Positions 42,558-52,382 of a stretch of 64,000 nucleotides of DNA are shown in pieces. Where the stretch lies: the NCBI GenBank assembly GCA_048264125.1, contig JBLXDM010000001.1:434001-498000 (forward strand), in the 5' to 3' direction. The translations under genes were made by a program, and so were the position numbers. The stretch is from M1-B18 sp048264125 (lineage in GTDB: Bacteria > Bacillota > Clostridia > Peptostreptococcales > Natronincolaceae). A model generated the notes under the pieces. The model did not search any database, was not told the DNA's origin, and saw nothing but the letters and a program-made list of their open reading frames with translations. Every line of letters starts with the position of its first letter. The first letter of the stretch is position 1.

Positions 42558-42647
42558 ATGAAGACCGCAGAAGTATTCTGGAGAATTTTTGAATTAACCG
42601 GTTCCGTAACAGCCTATATTATGTATAAGAAACTTTTGATGAGTTAA
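42558..42647 (+). CDS. YqzL-like protein (29 aa)
   Basis: MKTAEVFWRIFELTGSVTAY followed by a short Lys-rich end. The W..FE.TGS..AY pattern is that of the small YqzL family of Firmicutes. GGAAGGAG ribosome site. It is located between the promoter and the T-box of pheS, so it is expressed even when the T-box terminates. Confidence 0.7.
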   Translation: MKTAEVFWRIFELTGSVTAYIMYKKLLMS

Positions 42648-42683
42648 TATATTTGATGAATCAATATAATAGTAGTAATAGCA

Positions 42684-42916
42684 TTGATGGAGAAAAGTAT
42701 GTTGTATGCTGTTTTACAGAGAATAGGCGTCATAGGCTGAAAGCGCTTATAAACAAGGACAACAGAAGTTCACTCTGGAGCTGTAAAGCTGAAGTTGTTA
42801 GTAGGCTTTACCGGCAGACCCCGTTAAGGTCACTAAGAGGTGCTGTAAAAGGCACTATTAGGGTGGTACCGCGGAGTAGTCTTCGTCCCTTTTTGGGATG
42901 AGGGCTTTTTTATTTG
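42684..42916 (+). promoter_or_regulatory. T-box riboswitch, phenylalanine-type (specifier UUC)
   Basis: Stem I with GGAGAAAAGTA and GGCTGAAAGCGC, specifier UUC at 42769-42771 followed by ACTCTGGAGC, T-box core AGGGTGGTACCGCGG near 42859-42873 and a terminator CCCTTTTTGGGATGAGGGCTTTTTT. The specifier aligns with those of the Val and Thr leaders. Confidence 0.95.
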
Positions 42917-42962
42917 TTTAAACTAATAATACATATATTTATGTTGAGAAAGGAGATTTACT

Positions 42963-43982
42963 ATGGAAGCTAAATTAAAGGAGCTGCAGCAGCTGGCCCA
43001 GCAGGAAATACAGGAGGCCGGTGCTTCAGAGGCATTGGAAAGGGTTAGGGTAAAGTATTTAGGCAAGAAGGGTGAGCTGACAGAGGTGCTTAGAGGCATG
43101 GGAAGCCTGTCGGCGGAGGAAAGACCCTTGGTTGGTAAAATTGCCAATGAGGTAAGAGAAAATATTGAAGAAATGCTGACTACTGCTAAAAACACCATAA
43201 AGGAGCAGGAGCTTTTAGTAAAGCTTAGCACAGAGGCTTTAGATGTCACCATGCCGGGAAAAATTCCTGCTGTAGGCAAAAGACATCCACTGATTCAAGG
43301 AATGGACGAGCTTAAGGAAATATTTATAGGAATGGGCTTCAAGGTAGCAGAGGGTCCTGAGGTTGAAACGGTGTACTACAACTTCGATGCCTTAAATGCA
43401 CCTCAAAACCACCCTTCAAGGGATATGAGCGATACCTTTTATATAAATGACAGCCTAATACTTAGAACGCAAACCTCTCCAGTACAGGTTAGGGTAATGG
43501 AAAAGCTTAAGCCGCCGATAAGAATTATATCCCCCGGCCGCTGCTTCAGAAACGATACCCCCGATGCAACCCATTCACCGATGTTCCATCAGCTGGAGGG
43601 CCTGGTTATAGATAAGGGAATTACCTTAGCAGACCTGAAGGGAACTTTGGAGGTTTTTGCAAAGCACTTCCTTGGACAGCATACGAAAATTAAATTCAGA
43701 CCGCATCATTTCCCCTTTACTGAGCCTAGCGCAGAGGTTGATGCCTCCTGCTTCAAGTGCCAGGGTAATGGCTGTAGCTTCTGCAAGGGCAGCGGCTGGG
43801 TAGAGATGCTGGGAGCCGGTATGGTTCACCCGAATGTCTTAAGAAACTGTGGTATTGATCCAGAGGTTTACAGCGGTTTTGCCTTTGGTATGGGAATTGA
43901 CAGATTGGTTATGATGAAATATGAGATTGACGATATACGCCTGTTGTTTGAGAATGATATGCGTTTTATAAATCAATTCTAA
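42963..43982 (+). CDS. pheS: Phenylalanyl-tRNA synthetase alpha subunit
   Basis: 339 aa class II catalytic subunit. N-terminal coiled-coil tRNA arm, then motif 2 (PGRCFRNDTPDATHSPMFHQ), a zinc-type CFKCQGNGCSFCKGSGW insertion region and motif 3 (GFAFGMGIDRLVMMKY). Pairs with pheT to form the alpha2beta2 enzyme. GAAAGGAG ribosome site; 28 bp before pheT. Confidence 0.97.
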   Translation: MEAKLKELQQLAQQEIQEAGASEALERVRVKYLGKKGELTEVLRGMGSLSAEERPLVGKIANEVRENIEEMLTTAKNTIKEQELLVKLSTEALDVTMPGKIPAVGKRHPLIQGMDELKEIFIGMGFKVAEGPEVETVYYNFDALNAPQNHPSRDMSDTFYINDSLILRTQTSPVQVRVMEKLKPPIRIISPGRCFRNDTPDATHSPMFHQLEGLVIDKGITLADLKGTLEVFAKHFLGQHTKIKFRPHHFPFTEPSAEVDASCFKCQGNGCSFCKGSGWVEMLGAGMVHPNVLRNCGIDPEVYSGFAFGMGIDRLVMMKYEIDDIRLLFENDMRFINQF

Positions 43983-44010
43983 TACCAAAAGTATATAAGG
44001 AGGAATGAAG

Positions 44011-46404
44011 ATGTTAGCACCATTAAGCTGGTTAAAGCAATATGTTGATATAAATATAGAGGCTGTGCCCTTTGCAGATAAGATGACGATGTCAGGCTCA
44101 AAGGTTGAGGTGGTTGAAGGCCTGGGAGCGGGAATCACGGGTGTAGTTATAGGAAAAATACTCTCAATAGACCCACATCCAAATGCTGAAAAGCTGACAA
44201 TAGTGAAGGTGGATATCGGTGAAAAAACCCTTCAAATAGTTACAGGAGCTAAAAACATAGCTGTAGGGAACTATGTGCCGGTGGCGACAGATGGCGCAAA
44301 GCTTCCCGGTGGAGTTGAAATATTGAAGGGCGAGCTGAGGGGTGAGATATCAGAGGGTATGCTTTGCTCTCAGGAGGAGCTGGGAATATCCAAAAATGTA
44401 ATACCAGAGGCTTCCAAGGACGGTATTTGGATTATCAATGAAGAGCTGCCGTTGGGGGCAGATGCTGTAGAGGTTCTGGAGGCAAAGGATGAAGTGATAG
44501 AATTCGAAATTACCTCCAACAGGCCCGATTGCCTTAGCATGATAGGAATGGCAAGGGAGGCAGCAGCTACAATAGGTGGTCAGCTGAAGTATCCGGAGAT
44601 TAGCTTAAAGGAATGTGATGAGGCCATTGATCCAAGCTTCAAGGTAACAATAGAGGACCAGGAGGGCTGCTCAAGATACGTGGCCAGAGTAATAAAGGAT
44701 GTTGTTATCAAGCCATCACCCCTGTGGATGCAGGCGAGATTAAGGAAGGTGGGCATAAGACCCATCAACAATATCGTGGATATAACAAACTATGTTATGC
44801 ATGAGTATGGTCAGCCATTACATGCCTTCGACATGGATTTTATAGAAGGCAATCAAATAATCGTTAGGAAAGCAACTGAGAGCAGCTTCAAAACCCTAGA
44901 TGCTGTTGAAAGAAAATTAAATGACAGCATGACCATGATAGCCGACGGCAAAAAGGCCTTAGCTATTGCGGGAGTCATGGGGGGAGCTGAGTCTGAGGTT
45001 ACAGCTAAAACCACCACTATACTTTTAGAATCTGCAAACTTTACCGGAGAAAAAATAAGAGCAACCTCTAAAAGGCTGGCTCTTAGAACAGAGGCCTCAT
45101 CGAAGTTTGAAAAGGGAATAGACCCAAACCTAGCAATAGTGGCTGCCAATAGAGCCTGCCAGCTTATAGAGCTGCTGGGGGCCGGAAGGGTTCTGAAGGG
45201 AGCTGTAGATGCCTACCCTGTAGTAAAAGAGGAAAGACAGTTTGATGTTCGTCCTGAAAGGGTAAATGCGCTACTGGGAACTGAGATTTCCAATGAAGAA
45301 ATGATAAAAATCCTAGCAACACTGGAAATCAAGGGTGAAATGGTAGAGGGCAAGATAAGGGCGACAATACCAACCTTCAGAGAGGATCTTCAGCAGGAGG
45401 CAGACTTCGTTGAAGAGGTAGGAAGGATATTTGGCTTCGACAATATTCCCGCCACAATGATGAGGGGCAGAGTTGCTGTTGGAGGTAAAACCAATGGTCA
45501 AATGATAGAGGAAAAGACCAAGGATACCTTAAATGCCATGGGCTTTAATGAAATACTGACCTATTCCTTCGTTAGCCCTAAGAGCGTTGATAAAATCAGG
45601 GTTGCAGAGGACAGCATAAAGAGGAGCTTTGTACGTCTGTTAAATCCGCTGGGGGATGAAACCAGTGTAATGCGCACAAGCCTGCTGCCGAATCTGCTAG
45701 AGGTATTAAGCCGTAACCAGAATCGTAAGGTTGAGGAGGTTAGAGCCTTTGAGATAGGTAGTATATTCATCCCGAAGGCACCGGATGTTGTGGAGCTTCC
45801 CTACGAAATATCCAATCTAGTGTTGGGGCTATATGGGGAAGGTGAGGACTTCTTTACACTAAAGGGAGCGGTTGAGGGCCTATTAAATAAGCTGGGCATT
45901 ACCAATTACTACTTTGAGGTAGAAAAGCATCATACAACCTTCCATCCTGGAAGATGCGCTAATTTAATTTTAAATGGACATATTTTAGGAACCATAGGAG
46001 AGATACATCCTTTGGTTATGGAAAATTACGATGTACAGAAGAAATGCTATTGCGCAGAGATGGATTATAGCAAGGTGGTTATGTATACTAGAATAGATAA
46101 GCTATATAAGCAGCTGCCTAAATATCCTGCCATCACCAGAGATTTTGCTGTTGTGTTAAAGGATACGGTATTTGTTAAGGAGCTGGAGGATATTATTAAG
46201 GAAAATGGCGGAGACATACTGGAGTCCTATAAGCTTTTCGACGTTTACCAGGGCAACCAAATTGCTGCCGGCCATAAGAGTATAGCCTATACCTTAACCT
46301 ACCGTCACAAGGAGAGAACCCTTACGGACGAAGAGGTAAGCAAGGTGCATGAGGCGATAGTGGCAGAGATCAATCAAAGGTTAGGTGGAGCTCTTAGAGA
46401 ATAG
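44011..46404 (+). CDS. pheT: Phenylalanyl-tRNA synthetase beta subunit
   Basis: 797 aa. EMAP/tRNA-binding domain (PHPNAEKLTIVKVD), B3/B4 editing domain (FEITSNRPDCLSMIGMAREA), B5 domain, core and C-terminal ferredoxin-fold anticodon domain (YPAITRDFAVVLKD). I start at ATG 44011 because AAGGAGG is 7 nt upstream; the ATG at 44005 abuts it. Ends with a strong terminator. Confidence 0.97.
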   Translation: MLAPLSWLKQYVDINIEAVPFADKMTMSGSKVEVVEGLGAGITGVVIGKILSIDPHPNAEKLTIVKVDIGEKTLQIVTGAKNIAVGNYVPVATDGAKLPGGVEILKGELRGEISEGMLCSQEELGISKNVIPEASKDGIWIINEELPLGADAVEVLEAKDEVIEFEITSNRPDCLSMIGMAREAAATIGGQLKYPEISLKECDEAIDPSFKVTIEDQEGCSRYVARVIKDVVIKPSPLWMQARLRKVGIRPINNIVDITNYVMHEYGQPLHAFDMDFIEGNQIIVRKATESSFKTLDAVERKLNDSMTMIADGKKALAIAGVMGGAESEVTAKTTTILLESANFTGEKIRATSKRLALRTEASSKFEKGIDPNLAIVAANRACQLIELLGAGRVLKGAVDAYPVVKEERQFDVRPERVNALLGTEISNEEMIKILATLEIKGEMVEGKIRATIPTFREDLQQEADFVEEVGRIFGFDNIPATMMRGRVAVGGKTNGQMIEEKTKDTLNAMGFNEILTYSFVSPKSVDKIRVAEDSIKRSFVRLLNPLGDETSVMRTSLLPNLLEVLSRNQNRKVEEVRAFEIGSIFIPKAPDVVELPYEISNLVLGLYGEGEDFFTLKGAVEGLLNKLGITNYYFEVEKHHTTFHPGRCANLILNGHILGTIGEIHPLVMENYDVQKKCYCAEMDYSKVVMYTRIDKLYKQLPKYPAITRDFAVVLKDTVFVKELEDIIKENGGDILESYKLFDVYQGNQIAAGHKSIAYTLTYRHKERTLTDEEVSKVHEAIVAEINQRLGGALRE

Positions 46405-46405
46405 C

Positions 46406-46440
46406 AAGATAAGGTGGAGACTATCTCCACCTTATCTTCT
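46406..46440 (+). terminator. Intrinsic terminator after pheT
   Basis: AAGATAAGGTGGAGA-ctA-TCTCCACCTTATCTT, near-perfect 15-bp stem overlapping the region just after the stop; short T-tract. Confidence 0.75.
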
Positions 46441-46585
46441 GTAGTCCTATGACTTTAGTCTGAGTTTTAGGCTATACTAAAAAAAATATTCCAAATCAGT
46501 GGCAGCAGGCAGGAAAAAGTTAGTTTGTAAAGAAAGTATTTATAACAAGAAATATTTTTGGATTTTAAAGGGGCTGTTTAGTTAT

Positions 46586-47146
46586 ATGCAACGGAGAAAT
46601 AAAGTACTTATTAAAATTAATGGTCAGGAATATCCCATCGCAGGTACTGAATCAAAGGAGTACCTATTAAAGGTGGGTAATTTTGTAGACGAAAAAATGG
46701 AAGAAGTTGCTGCGGGAAATAATCGATTAAGCACCTCAATGATTGCTGTTCTGACATCTATCAATATAGCTGATTTATATTTAAAGCTGAAGGAAGAACA
46801 TGAAGGCTCGCTGAACCAATCAGTTGCCCCCTTAAAGGAATTGGACAAGGCTAAGGAAGAATTGCATCTGGCCCTTAAGCAGCTGGGTGAAAGGGAGGCC
46901 GCCTACACAATTCTTGAGGAGGAGCTGACCCGTATAGTCTCCCATCAGGAGAGTCATCATGACAGCTATGAGGAGCTTACGAAGCAGCTGGAGGCAAAGG
47001 ATTCAGACTTAAAAAAGGCCGAGGAAATCATTAATGATCTTCAGAATAAATTGTTTGACAACCAGATTAAGCTGGTGGAGGCAAGAAAGCAGCTGGAGGG
47101 CTTTATTCAGCAGTCAGAGGAGAAGTACCCTTACAAGAAAAAATAA
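46586..47146 (+). CDS. zapA: ZapA-like cell division protein with long coiled coil
   Basis: 186 aa. N-terminal ZapA domain (about residues 6-60; KVLIKINGQEYPIAGTESKEYL and VGNFVDEKMEEVA) that promotes FtsZ bundling, followed by a long coiled coil (LKELDKAKEELHLALKQLGE, then an extended Glu/Lys-rich region). It is longer than canonical ZapA (~100 aa), as is common in clostridia. I use ATG 46586 with AAAGGGG upstream; the longer frame from 46499 adds a segment unlike ZapA. Confidence 0.85.
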   Translation: MQRRNKVLIKINGQEYPIAGTESKEYLLKVGNFVDEKMEEVAAGNNRLSTSMIAVLTSINIADLYLKLKEEHEGSLNQSVAPLKELDKAKEELHLALKQLGEREAAYTILEEELTRIVSHQESHHDSYEELTKQLEAKDSDLKKAEEIINDLQNKLFDNQIKLVEARKQLEGFIQQSEEKYPYKKK

Positions 47147-47260
47147 TTATTATTGGAAAAGTAGTGATATAATAATATTGCTACTTTTTTATTTGAGCAA
47201 ATACATATACTACTATTTAAAATACTGCTTAATATTTTACTACGAAAGGTTGTTTGATTA

Positions 47261-49714
47261 ATGCAAAACATAGAATTACTGGCCCCAGCCGGAAGCCTGG
47301 AGGCCCTGAAGGCGGCTTTGCAGAATGGAGCTGATGCCGTATATTTAGGGGGAACGGAATTCAGTGCAAGGGCATATGCCTCAAATTTTGACAGAGACAC
47401 ATTAAAGGAGGCCGTAAGGTATTCTCATATAAGGGGTATGCGGGTTTATGTTACCGTAAACACCCTATTGAAGGACCTTGAGCTGGAGAAGCTTTTGGAA
47501 TATGTTGGCTTTCTCTATGATATAGACGTAGATGCCTTGATAATACAGGATTTAGGAGTATTAAGGATAATAAAAACGGCTTATCCGGATTTTGAGCTGC
47601 ATTGCAGCACTCAGATGACCTTGCATAATACCCTTGGGGTACAGGCTATAAAGGAGCTGGGAGTAAAACGGGTGGTTTTGGCTAGGGAGCTTACGCTGGC
47701 AGAAATAAAAGAAATAAAGGAAAAGACCGGAATGGAGCTGGAGGCCTTTGTCCATGGTGCCCTATGTGTATCCTATTCAGGGCAATGCCTGATGAGTAGC
47801 TTTATAGGTGGTAGGAGCGGTAACAGAGGACGCTGTGCTCAGCCCTGCAGGAGGGCATATCAAATGGTATCCAGCAAGGGAGATAGTGAGAAAAAAGAGC
47901 TTTATCATATCAGCATGAGGGAATTAAATACCTTTGATGATATCGGAGCCATTATTGAGAGCGGAGTCACCTCCTTTAAGATAGAGGGCAGGATGAAGAA
48001 GCCACAGTATGTTGCATCGATAGTAGGTGCCTATAGAAAAGCAATTGATTACTATTTGTCAGAGGGTAGGGCAATGAGGAGCCCAGAGCTTCATCAGGAA
48101 ATGGCCCAGATGTTCAATCGAAGATTTACAAAGGGCTATATATTAGAGAGCCCCAGAGACGAAATTGTCAATACCGAGAAGCCCAACAACAGGGGCCTGC
48201 TTTTGGGGACAGTTATAGAGTATAATCCAAGAAAAAACAGAATAAAGCTTAAGCTGCAGTCTAAGCTTTCTGCTGGGGATGGAATAGAGGTATGGGGGCC
48301 AAAAACCTCCGATACCGGTGGAACAGTAGTAGGGCTATTTATAGATAATGAAGCAGTAAAGCAGGCGGAAGAGGGACAGGTTGTCGAGCTTGAGATTAAG
48401 GGACAAGTGTCTATTGGAGATGAGGTTTTTAAAACTCTGGACATAAACCTAATGAAGGATTTAGAAAAAACCTATGATAATAATATTGAAGCCAAAAAGA
48501 TAGCTTTAAATGGCGATATTAAACTAAATGAGGGAAGGCCTATTCAGCTGATGCTGTGGGACAATGAAGGCAACACCGTATTTGTGGAGTCGCAGCAGCT
48601 GGTGGAAAGGGCGATCAAGCTGCCTTTAACAAAAGAAAAGCTATTGGAAAACCTAAATAAGCTGGGAAATACGCCATATATCCTTGATGAGGTTCAAATT
48701 GAATTAGAGGATGGAATAGCAGTTCCGTTGTCTATTATTAATGGGCTTAGAAGGGATGCCATTGAAAAGCTCAATGCCATTAGAGAAAACAGAAATCATC
48801 GTAGCCCCAGAGGAGGAGAACAGAAGCTTCCTGCTCTATCTGAGAAATCACAGGCACAAGAAAGGGCGCTGACCAGCACCATCACTATTAAGGTTGACAC
48901 GATTCCCCAGCTTAGGGCTGTTTTAGATACAAAAATATCCCGCATTTACTATGGGGATATAAACACCCTTCAGGAGGCAATAGCACTGTGTCGGGAGGCA
49001 GAGGTGCCAATTTACCTTAGAACCTCAGGGATTATGAAAAATTCAGACTATAGAAGGCTTGAGGGTAAGCTGGCAGGTATAAAGCCTGACGGTATATTGG
49101 CAGGAGATATTGGAATGCTGAATTATTCTAAAAGGATGCTAAAAATACCAGCAATAGCGGATATGTCACTAAATGCTATGAACAGTCATACTATAGCCTT
49201 TTTAAAGGAAATGGAAGCCACAGGGGTTATAATTTCACCGGAGCTGGAGCTAAAGGCAATTAATCAATTGGAGTGCACCGATATAGAGGGTGAAGCCATA
49301 ATATATGGAAAGCTGCCGGTAATGACTATGGAGTATTGCCCCTTGAGGGATAAAAAGCAGTGTAACCTCCAATGTAAGGAATGCTCTTATCCGCCCTATA
49401 AATATCACTGGGGTATAAAGGATGCAAAGCAAATGACCTTCCTATTTGCAAAGGATTGCTGGGGCAGAACCGTATTCTTGAATTCTCAGCCCCTATTTAT
49501 GCTGGATAAGCTTAAGGACCTGCAAAGGACACCGATAAGCAGCTATCGTCTGGATTTTACCGATGAGAAGGAAGCTGAAATCAAGGAAATACTTCAGATG
49601 CTGGAAAAGCAGCAGGAGGCCTTGGCTGATAATAGTGAGGTTAATGATGATTTTCCACGCTTTATTAAGTCAGGGGGCTTTACTAGAGGGCATTATTACC
49701 GTGGCGTAGAATAA
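47261..49714 (+). CDS. U32-family peptidase/RNA hydroxylase-type protein with DUF3656
   Basis: 817 aa. Two U32 modules: residues 1-400 include GQCLMSSFIGGRSGNRGRC (the conserved Cys-rich core of RlhA/TrhP-type RNA hydroxylases), and the C-terminal part has a DUF3656 domain and a second CxxC-rich segment (CNLQCKECSYPPYKYHWG). The E. coli relatives hydroxylate rRNA or tRNA bases using prephenate-derived chemistry; the old peptidase label is probably wrong here. Conserved position after pheST-zapA. Confidence 0.88.
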   Translation: MQNIELLAPAGSLEALKAALQNGADAVYLGGTEFSARAYASNFDRDTLKEAVRYSHIRGMRVYVTVNTLLKDLELEKLLEYVGFLYDIDVDALIIQDLGVLRIIKTAYPDFELHCSTQMTLHNTLGVQAIKELGVKRVVLARELTLAEIKEIKEKTGMELEAFVHGALCVSYSGQCLMSSFIGGRSGNRGRCAQPCRRAYQMVSSKGDSEKKELYHISMRELNTFDDIGAIIESGVTSFKIEGRMKKPQYVASIVGAYRKAIDYYLSEGRAMRSPELHQEMAQMFNRRFTKGYILESPRDEIVNTEKPNNRGLLLGTVIEYNPRKNRIKLKLQSKLSAGDGIEVWGPKTSDTGGTVVGLFIDNEAVKQAEEGQVVELEIKGQVSIGDEVFKTLDINLMKDLEKTYDNNIEAKKIALNGDIKLNEGRPIQLMLWDNEGNTVFVESQQLVERAIKLPLTKEKLLENLNKLGNTPYILDEVQIELEDGIAVPLSIINGLRRDAIEKLNAIRENRNHRSPRGGEQKLPALSEKSQAQERALTSTITIKVDTIPQLRAVLDTKISRIYYGDINTLQEAIALCREAEVPIYLRTSGIMKNSDYRRLEGKLAGIKPDGILAGDIGMLNYSKRMLKIPAIADMSLNAMNSHTIAFLKEMEATGVIISPELELKAINQLECTDIEGEAIIYGKLPVMTMEYCPLRDKKQCNLQCKECSYPPYKYHWGIKDAKQMTFLFAKDCWGRTVFLNSQPLFMLDKLKDLQRTPISSYRLDFTDEKEAEIKEILQMLEKQQEALADNSEVNDDFPRFIKSGGFTRGHYYRGVE

Positions 49715-49720
49715 TATGAA

Positions 49721-49839
49721 GAAGGTTGAAAAGCCCTCATCTTCTTCGTTACCGCTGCACCAAGTCCTTTCACGTATTGTTTTATACGCTGCAAGCTCTT
49801 GGTTTGCTGTGCCTCGAATCTAAAGGCTTTTGAACCTTC
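49721..49839 (+). repeat. Inverted-repeat element after U32 gene
   Basis: GAAGGTTGAAAAGCC (49721-49735) pairs with GGCTTTTGAACCTTC (49825-49839), one mismatch, enclosing about 89 nt that contain ACCAAG / CTTGGT and ACGTAT / ATACG sub-stems. Probably a structured RNA 3' element or small repeat; no coding frame. Confidence 0.55.
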
Positions 49840-49860
49840 TATAATATCTTGAAAAACCAT

Positions 49861-49898
49861 AAAAAACCAACAGTCCTGTGTAGGAGCTGTTGGTTTTT
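49861..49898. terminator. Bidirectional intrinsic terminator
   Basis: AAAAAACCAACAG-tcctgtgtaggag-CTGTTGGTTTTT; T-tracts in both directions serve the convergent U32 and DUF401 genes. Confidence 0.85.
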
Positions 49899-49899
49899 A

Positions 49900-51141
49900 C
49901 TATATCCCCATAAAGGCGTATATTGCCACCATAACTGCAAAGGTTAGGGGCAGTACATAAACGTATTGTCGGTATAGAGACTTCATCTTTACCTTATAGT
50001 AATCCAGCGTCAGTACCTGACAAAGGTGTAGGGGTGATATAAAGTAAAATATAAAGGCGCTGGTGTATATGAACATTGCATATAAAAGCTTTGTTTCGTA
50101 GGTGGGTGCCAATGGCAATATCATTGGGAAAAGTATTGCTATTCCAGGATTCATAGAGGCCAGAGGCAGACAGATTATACCTGTAGCTATAATGATCAAT
50201 AGCTCTATAGGTAGCCCGTTTTCCAGTAGTCTATTTAAAAACAGAAGAACCTCATCAATATCATTCACTGTGTTTTTATATAGCATAATACCTAAAATAG
50301 TAATTATCAGAGGAAATTTAATACCCTTATATATGGTGACAATAGGGCTTTCATGGGTATTGTATTTTTCGTCCCGTCTTTTATCATATTGATTTATAGC
50401 AATGCTTATCAAAATACCAAACATGATGGAAATATTGAAGGAAACATCGAAAAGCATTGCCCCAACAAGACTCACTAAAATAGGGGAGGAATACAGGAGA
50501 AACTCGCCTATTGCTCTCACATATTGCCTGCTGCTGATCTTCTCTCTTTTTTTATCCTTAAATTCTCTGAGTAAAAAGATATAACCAAATAAGTATAGCG
50601 CTATGGCTATTGGAAATTGAAGTTTTATGAAATCAAAAGCGCTAAAGCCCCCCAGCTCAGCAGCAAGTATAATATTGGAGGAAAGGGGGAAGACGAAGTA
50701 TAGGGCGTGTCTGAATAAAAGATTTATAGCAGCCTTTCTGTCATTGGATATGGAAAGCCTATCACCAAGGTTACCAACCATTGGGCATGACATTAATGCG
50801 CCGCCATAAACCGTTAGGGTCCCCATGATTGCAGGGGCCACCAATAATGTGTTTTTAGTGCTGCCCAGCAGCTCTTCTAGTGCAAAAATCATTCTATCCA
50901 AAATCATGTACCTATCCAAAACATAGGCCAGCATTGCGATTAGAACGATTGTAGTGGTTAGAGTTAGGGTCGCTGGCTCCTTGATTGTCTGTAATGCCAA
51001 TTGTAGAATTCGCGTGGGTCCTCTGCCGTTTAAAAGCGACAGTAATAGGGAACCGCAAATTAAGGAATAGCCAATGTTTATCCTTTTACTTACTAAATAC
51101 AAAATTACAGCTATTGAAACAATTAATGATATAACTAGCAT
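49900..51141 (-). CDS. DUF401 family membrane protein (ion-transporter-like)
   Basis: 413 aa with about ten hydrophobic helices. TVYGGALMSCPMVGNLGDRL and the C-terminal PLASMNPGIAILFPMILPL and SPLHLCQVLTLDYYKV are hallmarks of DUF401, related to the ion-transporter superfamily of Na+/H+ and C4-dicarboxylate carriers. Predicted membrane transporter of unknown substrate. Monocistronic on the minus strand; weak ribosome site. Confidence 0.82.
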   Translation of the reverse strand: MLVISLIVSIAVILYLVSKRINIGYSLICGSLLLSLLNGRGPTRILQLALQTIKEPATLTLTTTIVLIAMLAYVLDRYMILDRMIFALEELLGSTKNTLLVAPAIMGTLTVYGGALMSCPMVGNLGDRLSISNDRKAAINLLFRHALYFVFPLSSNIILAAELGGFSAFDFIKLQFPIAIALYLFGYIFLLREFKDKKREKISSRQYVRAIGEFLLYSSPILVSLVGAMLFDVSFNISIMFGILISIAINQYDKRRDEKYNTHESPIVTIYKGIKFPLIITILGIMLYKNTVNDIDEVLLFLNRLLENGLPIELLIIIATGIICLPLASMNPGIAILFPMILPLAPTYETKLLYAMFIYTSAFIFYFISPLHLCQVLTLDYYKVKMKSLYRQYVYVLPLTFAVMVAIYAFMGI

Positions 51142-51271
51142 AGAGGTCCTCCATCCTTAGTACCATGCATTATGAAATTCTTTAAGGGCCTGCAGGGTCT
51201 AAAATGATAATATTTACTATTAAACTAATATATCATTTTTGGAGGAATAAACCAATTACAAAGTACCAGAG

Positions 51272-51751
51272 CTATAGCGATAAAAGCGCTTCAATTTGCT
51301 TTTTTAGCTTGGATGGCTGGGTTGTCGGTGCGAAACGATTTACAATATTACCTTCCTTATCCACCAAGAACTTTGTAAAGTTCCATTTTATAGCCTTACC
51401 TAGGATTCCGGGGGATTTTTCCTGAAGGTACTTAAATAGGGGATCAGCTGCTTGACCATTAACATCAATTTTAGCCATCACTGGAAAGGCTAAGCCGTAG
51501 TTTATAGCACAGAAATTTGCGATTTCGGCATCATTTCCTGGCTCTTGGTTGCCAAATTGATTGCAGGGGAAGGCTAGAATCTCTAAGCCCTGCTGATGGT
51601 ACTGATCGTAAAGCTCCTGAAGCTCCTTATACTGGGGTGTAAATCCGCATTTCGATGCTGTGTTTACTATTAGGATAACCTTTCCTTTATAGCTGGACAT
51701 AGCTACTTCATCACCGTCAGAGCTTGTAACTAAGAAATCATAAATAGTCAT
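51272..51751 (-). CDS. Glutathione peroxidase-type thiol peroxidase
   Basis: 159 aa. Peroxidatic Cys in NTASKCGFTPQYKEL (a Cys form, not selenocysteine), resolving Cys region FPCNQFGNQEPG and WNFTKFLVDKEG supply the catalytic Gln and Trp-Asn. Bacterial Cys-forms use thioredoxin rather than glutathione. GGAGG ribosome site. Downstream of an OhrR-like regulator, consistent with control by organic peroxides. Confidence 0.93.
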   Translation of the reverse strand: MTIYDFLVTSSDGDEVAMSSYKGKVILIVNTASKCGFTPQYKELQELYDQYHQQGLEILAFPCNQFGNQEPGNDAEIANFCAINYGLAFPVMAKIDVNGQAADPLFKYLQEKSPGILGKAIKWNFTKFLVDKEGNIVNRFAPTTQPSKLKKQIEALLSL

Positions 51752-51879
51752 TGATAATCCTCCTTGTGAATTGGTTTTTTAAAATTGTATTTTATAAAAT
51801 TTATATGATTAAAAATAAAGGAAACTATGAAGCATAATTTCCTTTATAAAATTCTGATTTGTGTAAAGCACATAAAAGC

Positions 51880-52332
51880 TTACTCACAGCTATTGATATT
51901 CTTAGTGAGCTCCTTTAGGGTTTCCCTTAGAAATACGCCTTCATGTGGAGAGAGCTTTACGCCACAGGCCACCTTAAAGGGGATATCCTTAGCTGCCTCT
52001 TTGAGGTCTAGGCCCTTTGGTGTCAGGGTTAATATCAAGCTTCTTTCATCCTCAACTGCTCTTTTGCGTTCAACTAAGCCCATACCCTCCAGCTTCTTTA
52101 ATAATGGTGTAAGGGTACCGGAGTCTAGGTAAAGCTTGCTTCCTAATTCCTTTGCAGTGATAGCTTCATTTTCCCAAAGCACCAACATTGTAATATATTG
52201 CGTATAGGTTAAATCAAGCTTATCAAGATGAGGGCGATAAAGCTTAATTATTTCTCTAGAACAGGCATATATAGCAAAGCATAGCTGATTATCTAGTTTT
52301 AGGGCTTCATTAGCATCTATTTTTATATCCAT
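51880..52332 (-). CDS. MarR/OhrR-type peroxide-sensing regulator
   Basis: 150 aa winged helix. The N-terminal LDNQLCFAIYACSREIIKLY carries the reactive Cys of OhrR-type sensors. The wHTH is KLDLTYTQYITMLVLWENEA ... LEGMGLVERKRAVEDERS. I start at ATG 52332 after AAGGGATGG; two upstream in-frame ATG overlap the ribosome site. It lies upstream of a thiol peroxidase on the same strand, which it probably represses, with its own promoter and a palindrome behind it. Confidence 0.85.
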   Translation of the reverse strand: MDIKIDANEALKLDNQLCFAIYACSREIIKLYRPHLDKLDLTYTQYITMLVLWENEAITAKELGSKLYLDSGTLTPLLKKLEGMGLVERKRAVEDERSLILTLTPKGLDLKEAAKDIPFKVACGVKLSPHEGVFLRETLKELTKNINSCE

Positions 52333-52382
52333 TGCAACCATCCCTTCCATAAACCTAAGCTATTCGGTTATAATAAATTATC

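Noticed and set aside
42653..42901. 82-codon plus-strand frame before pheS
   Set aside because: It lies almost entirely within the phenylalanine T-box leader and its composition reflects RNA structure, not protein.
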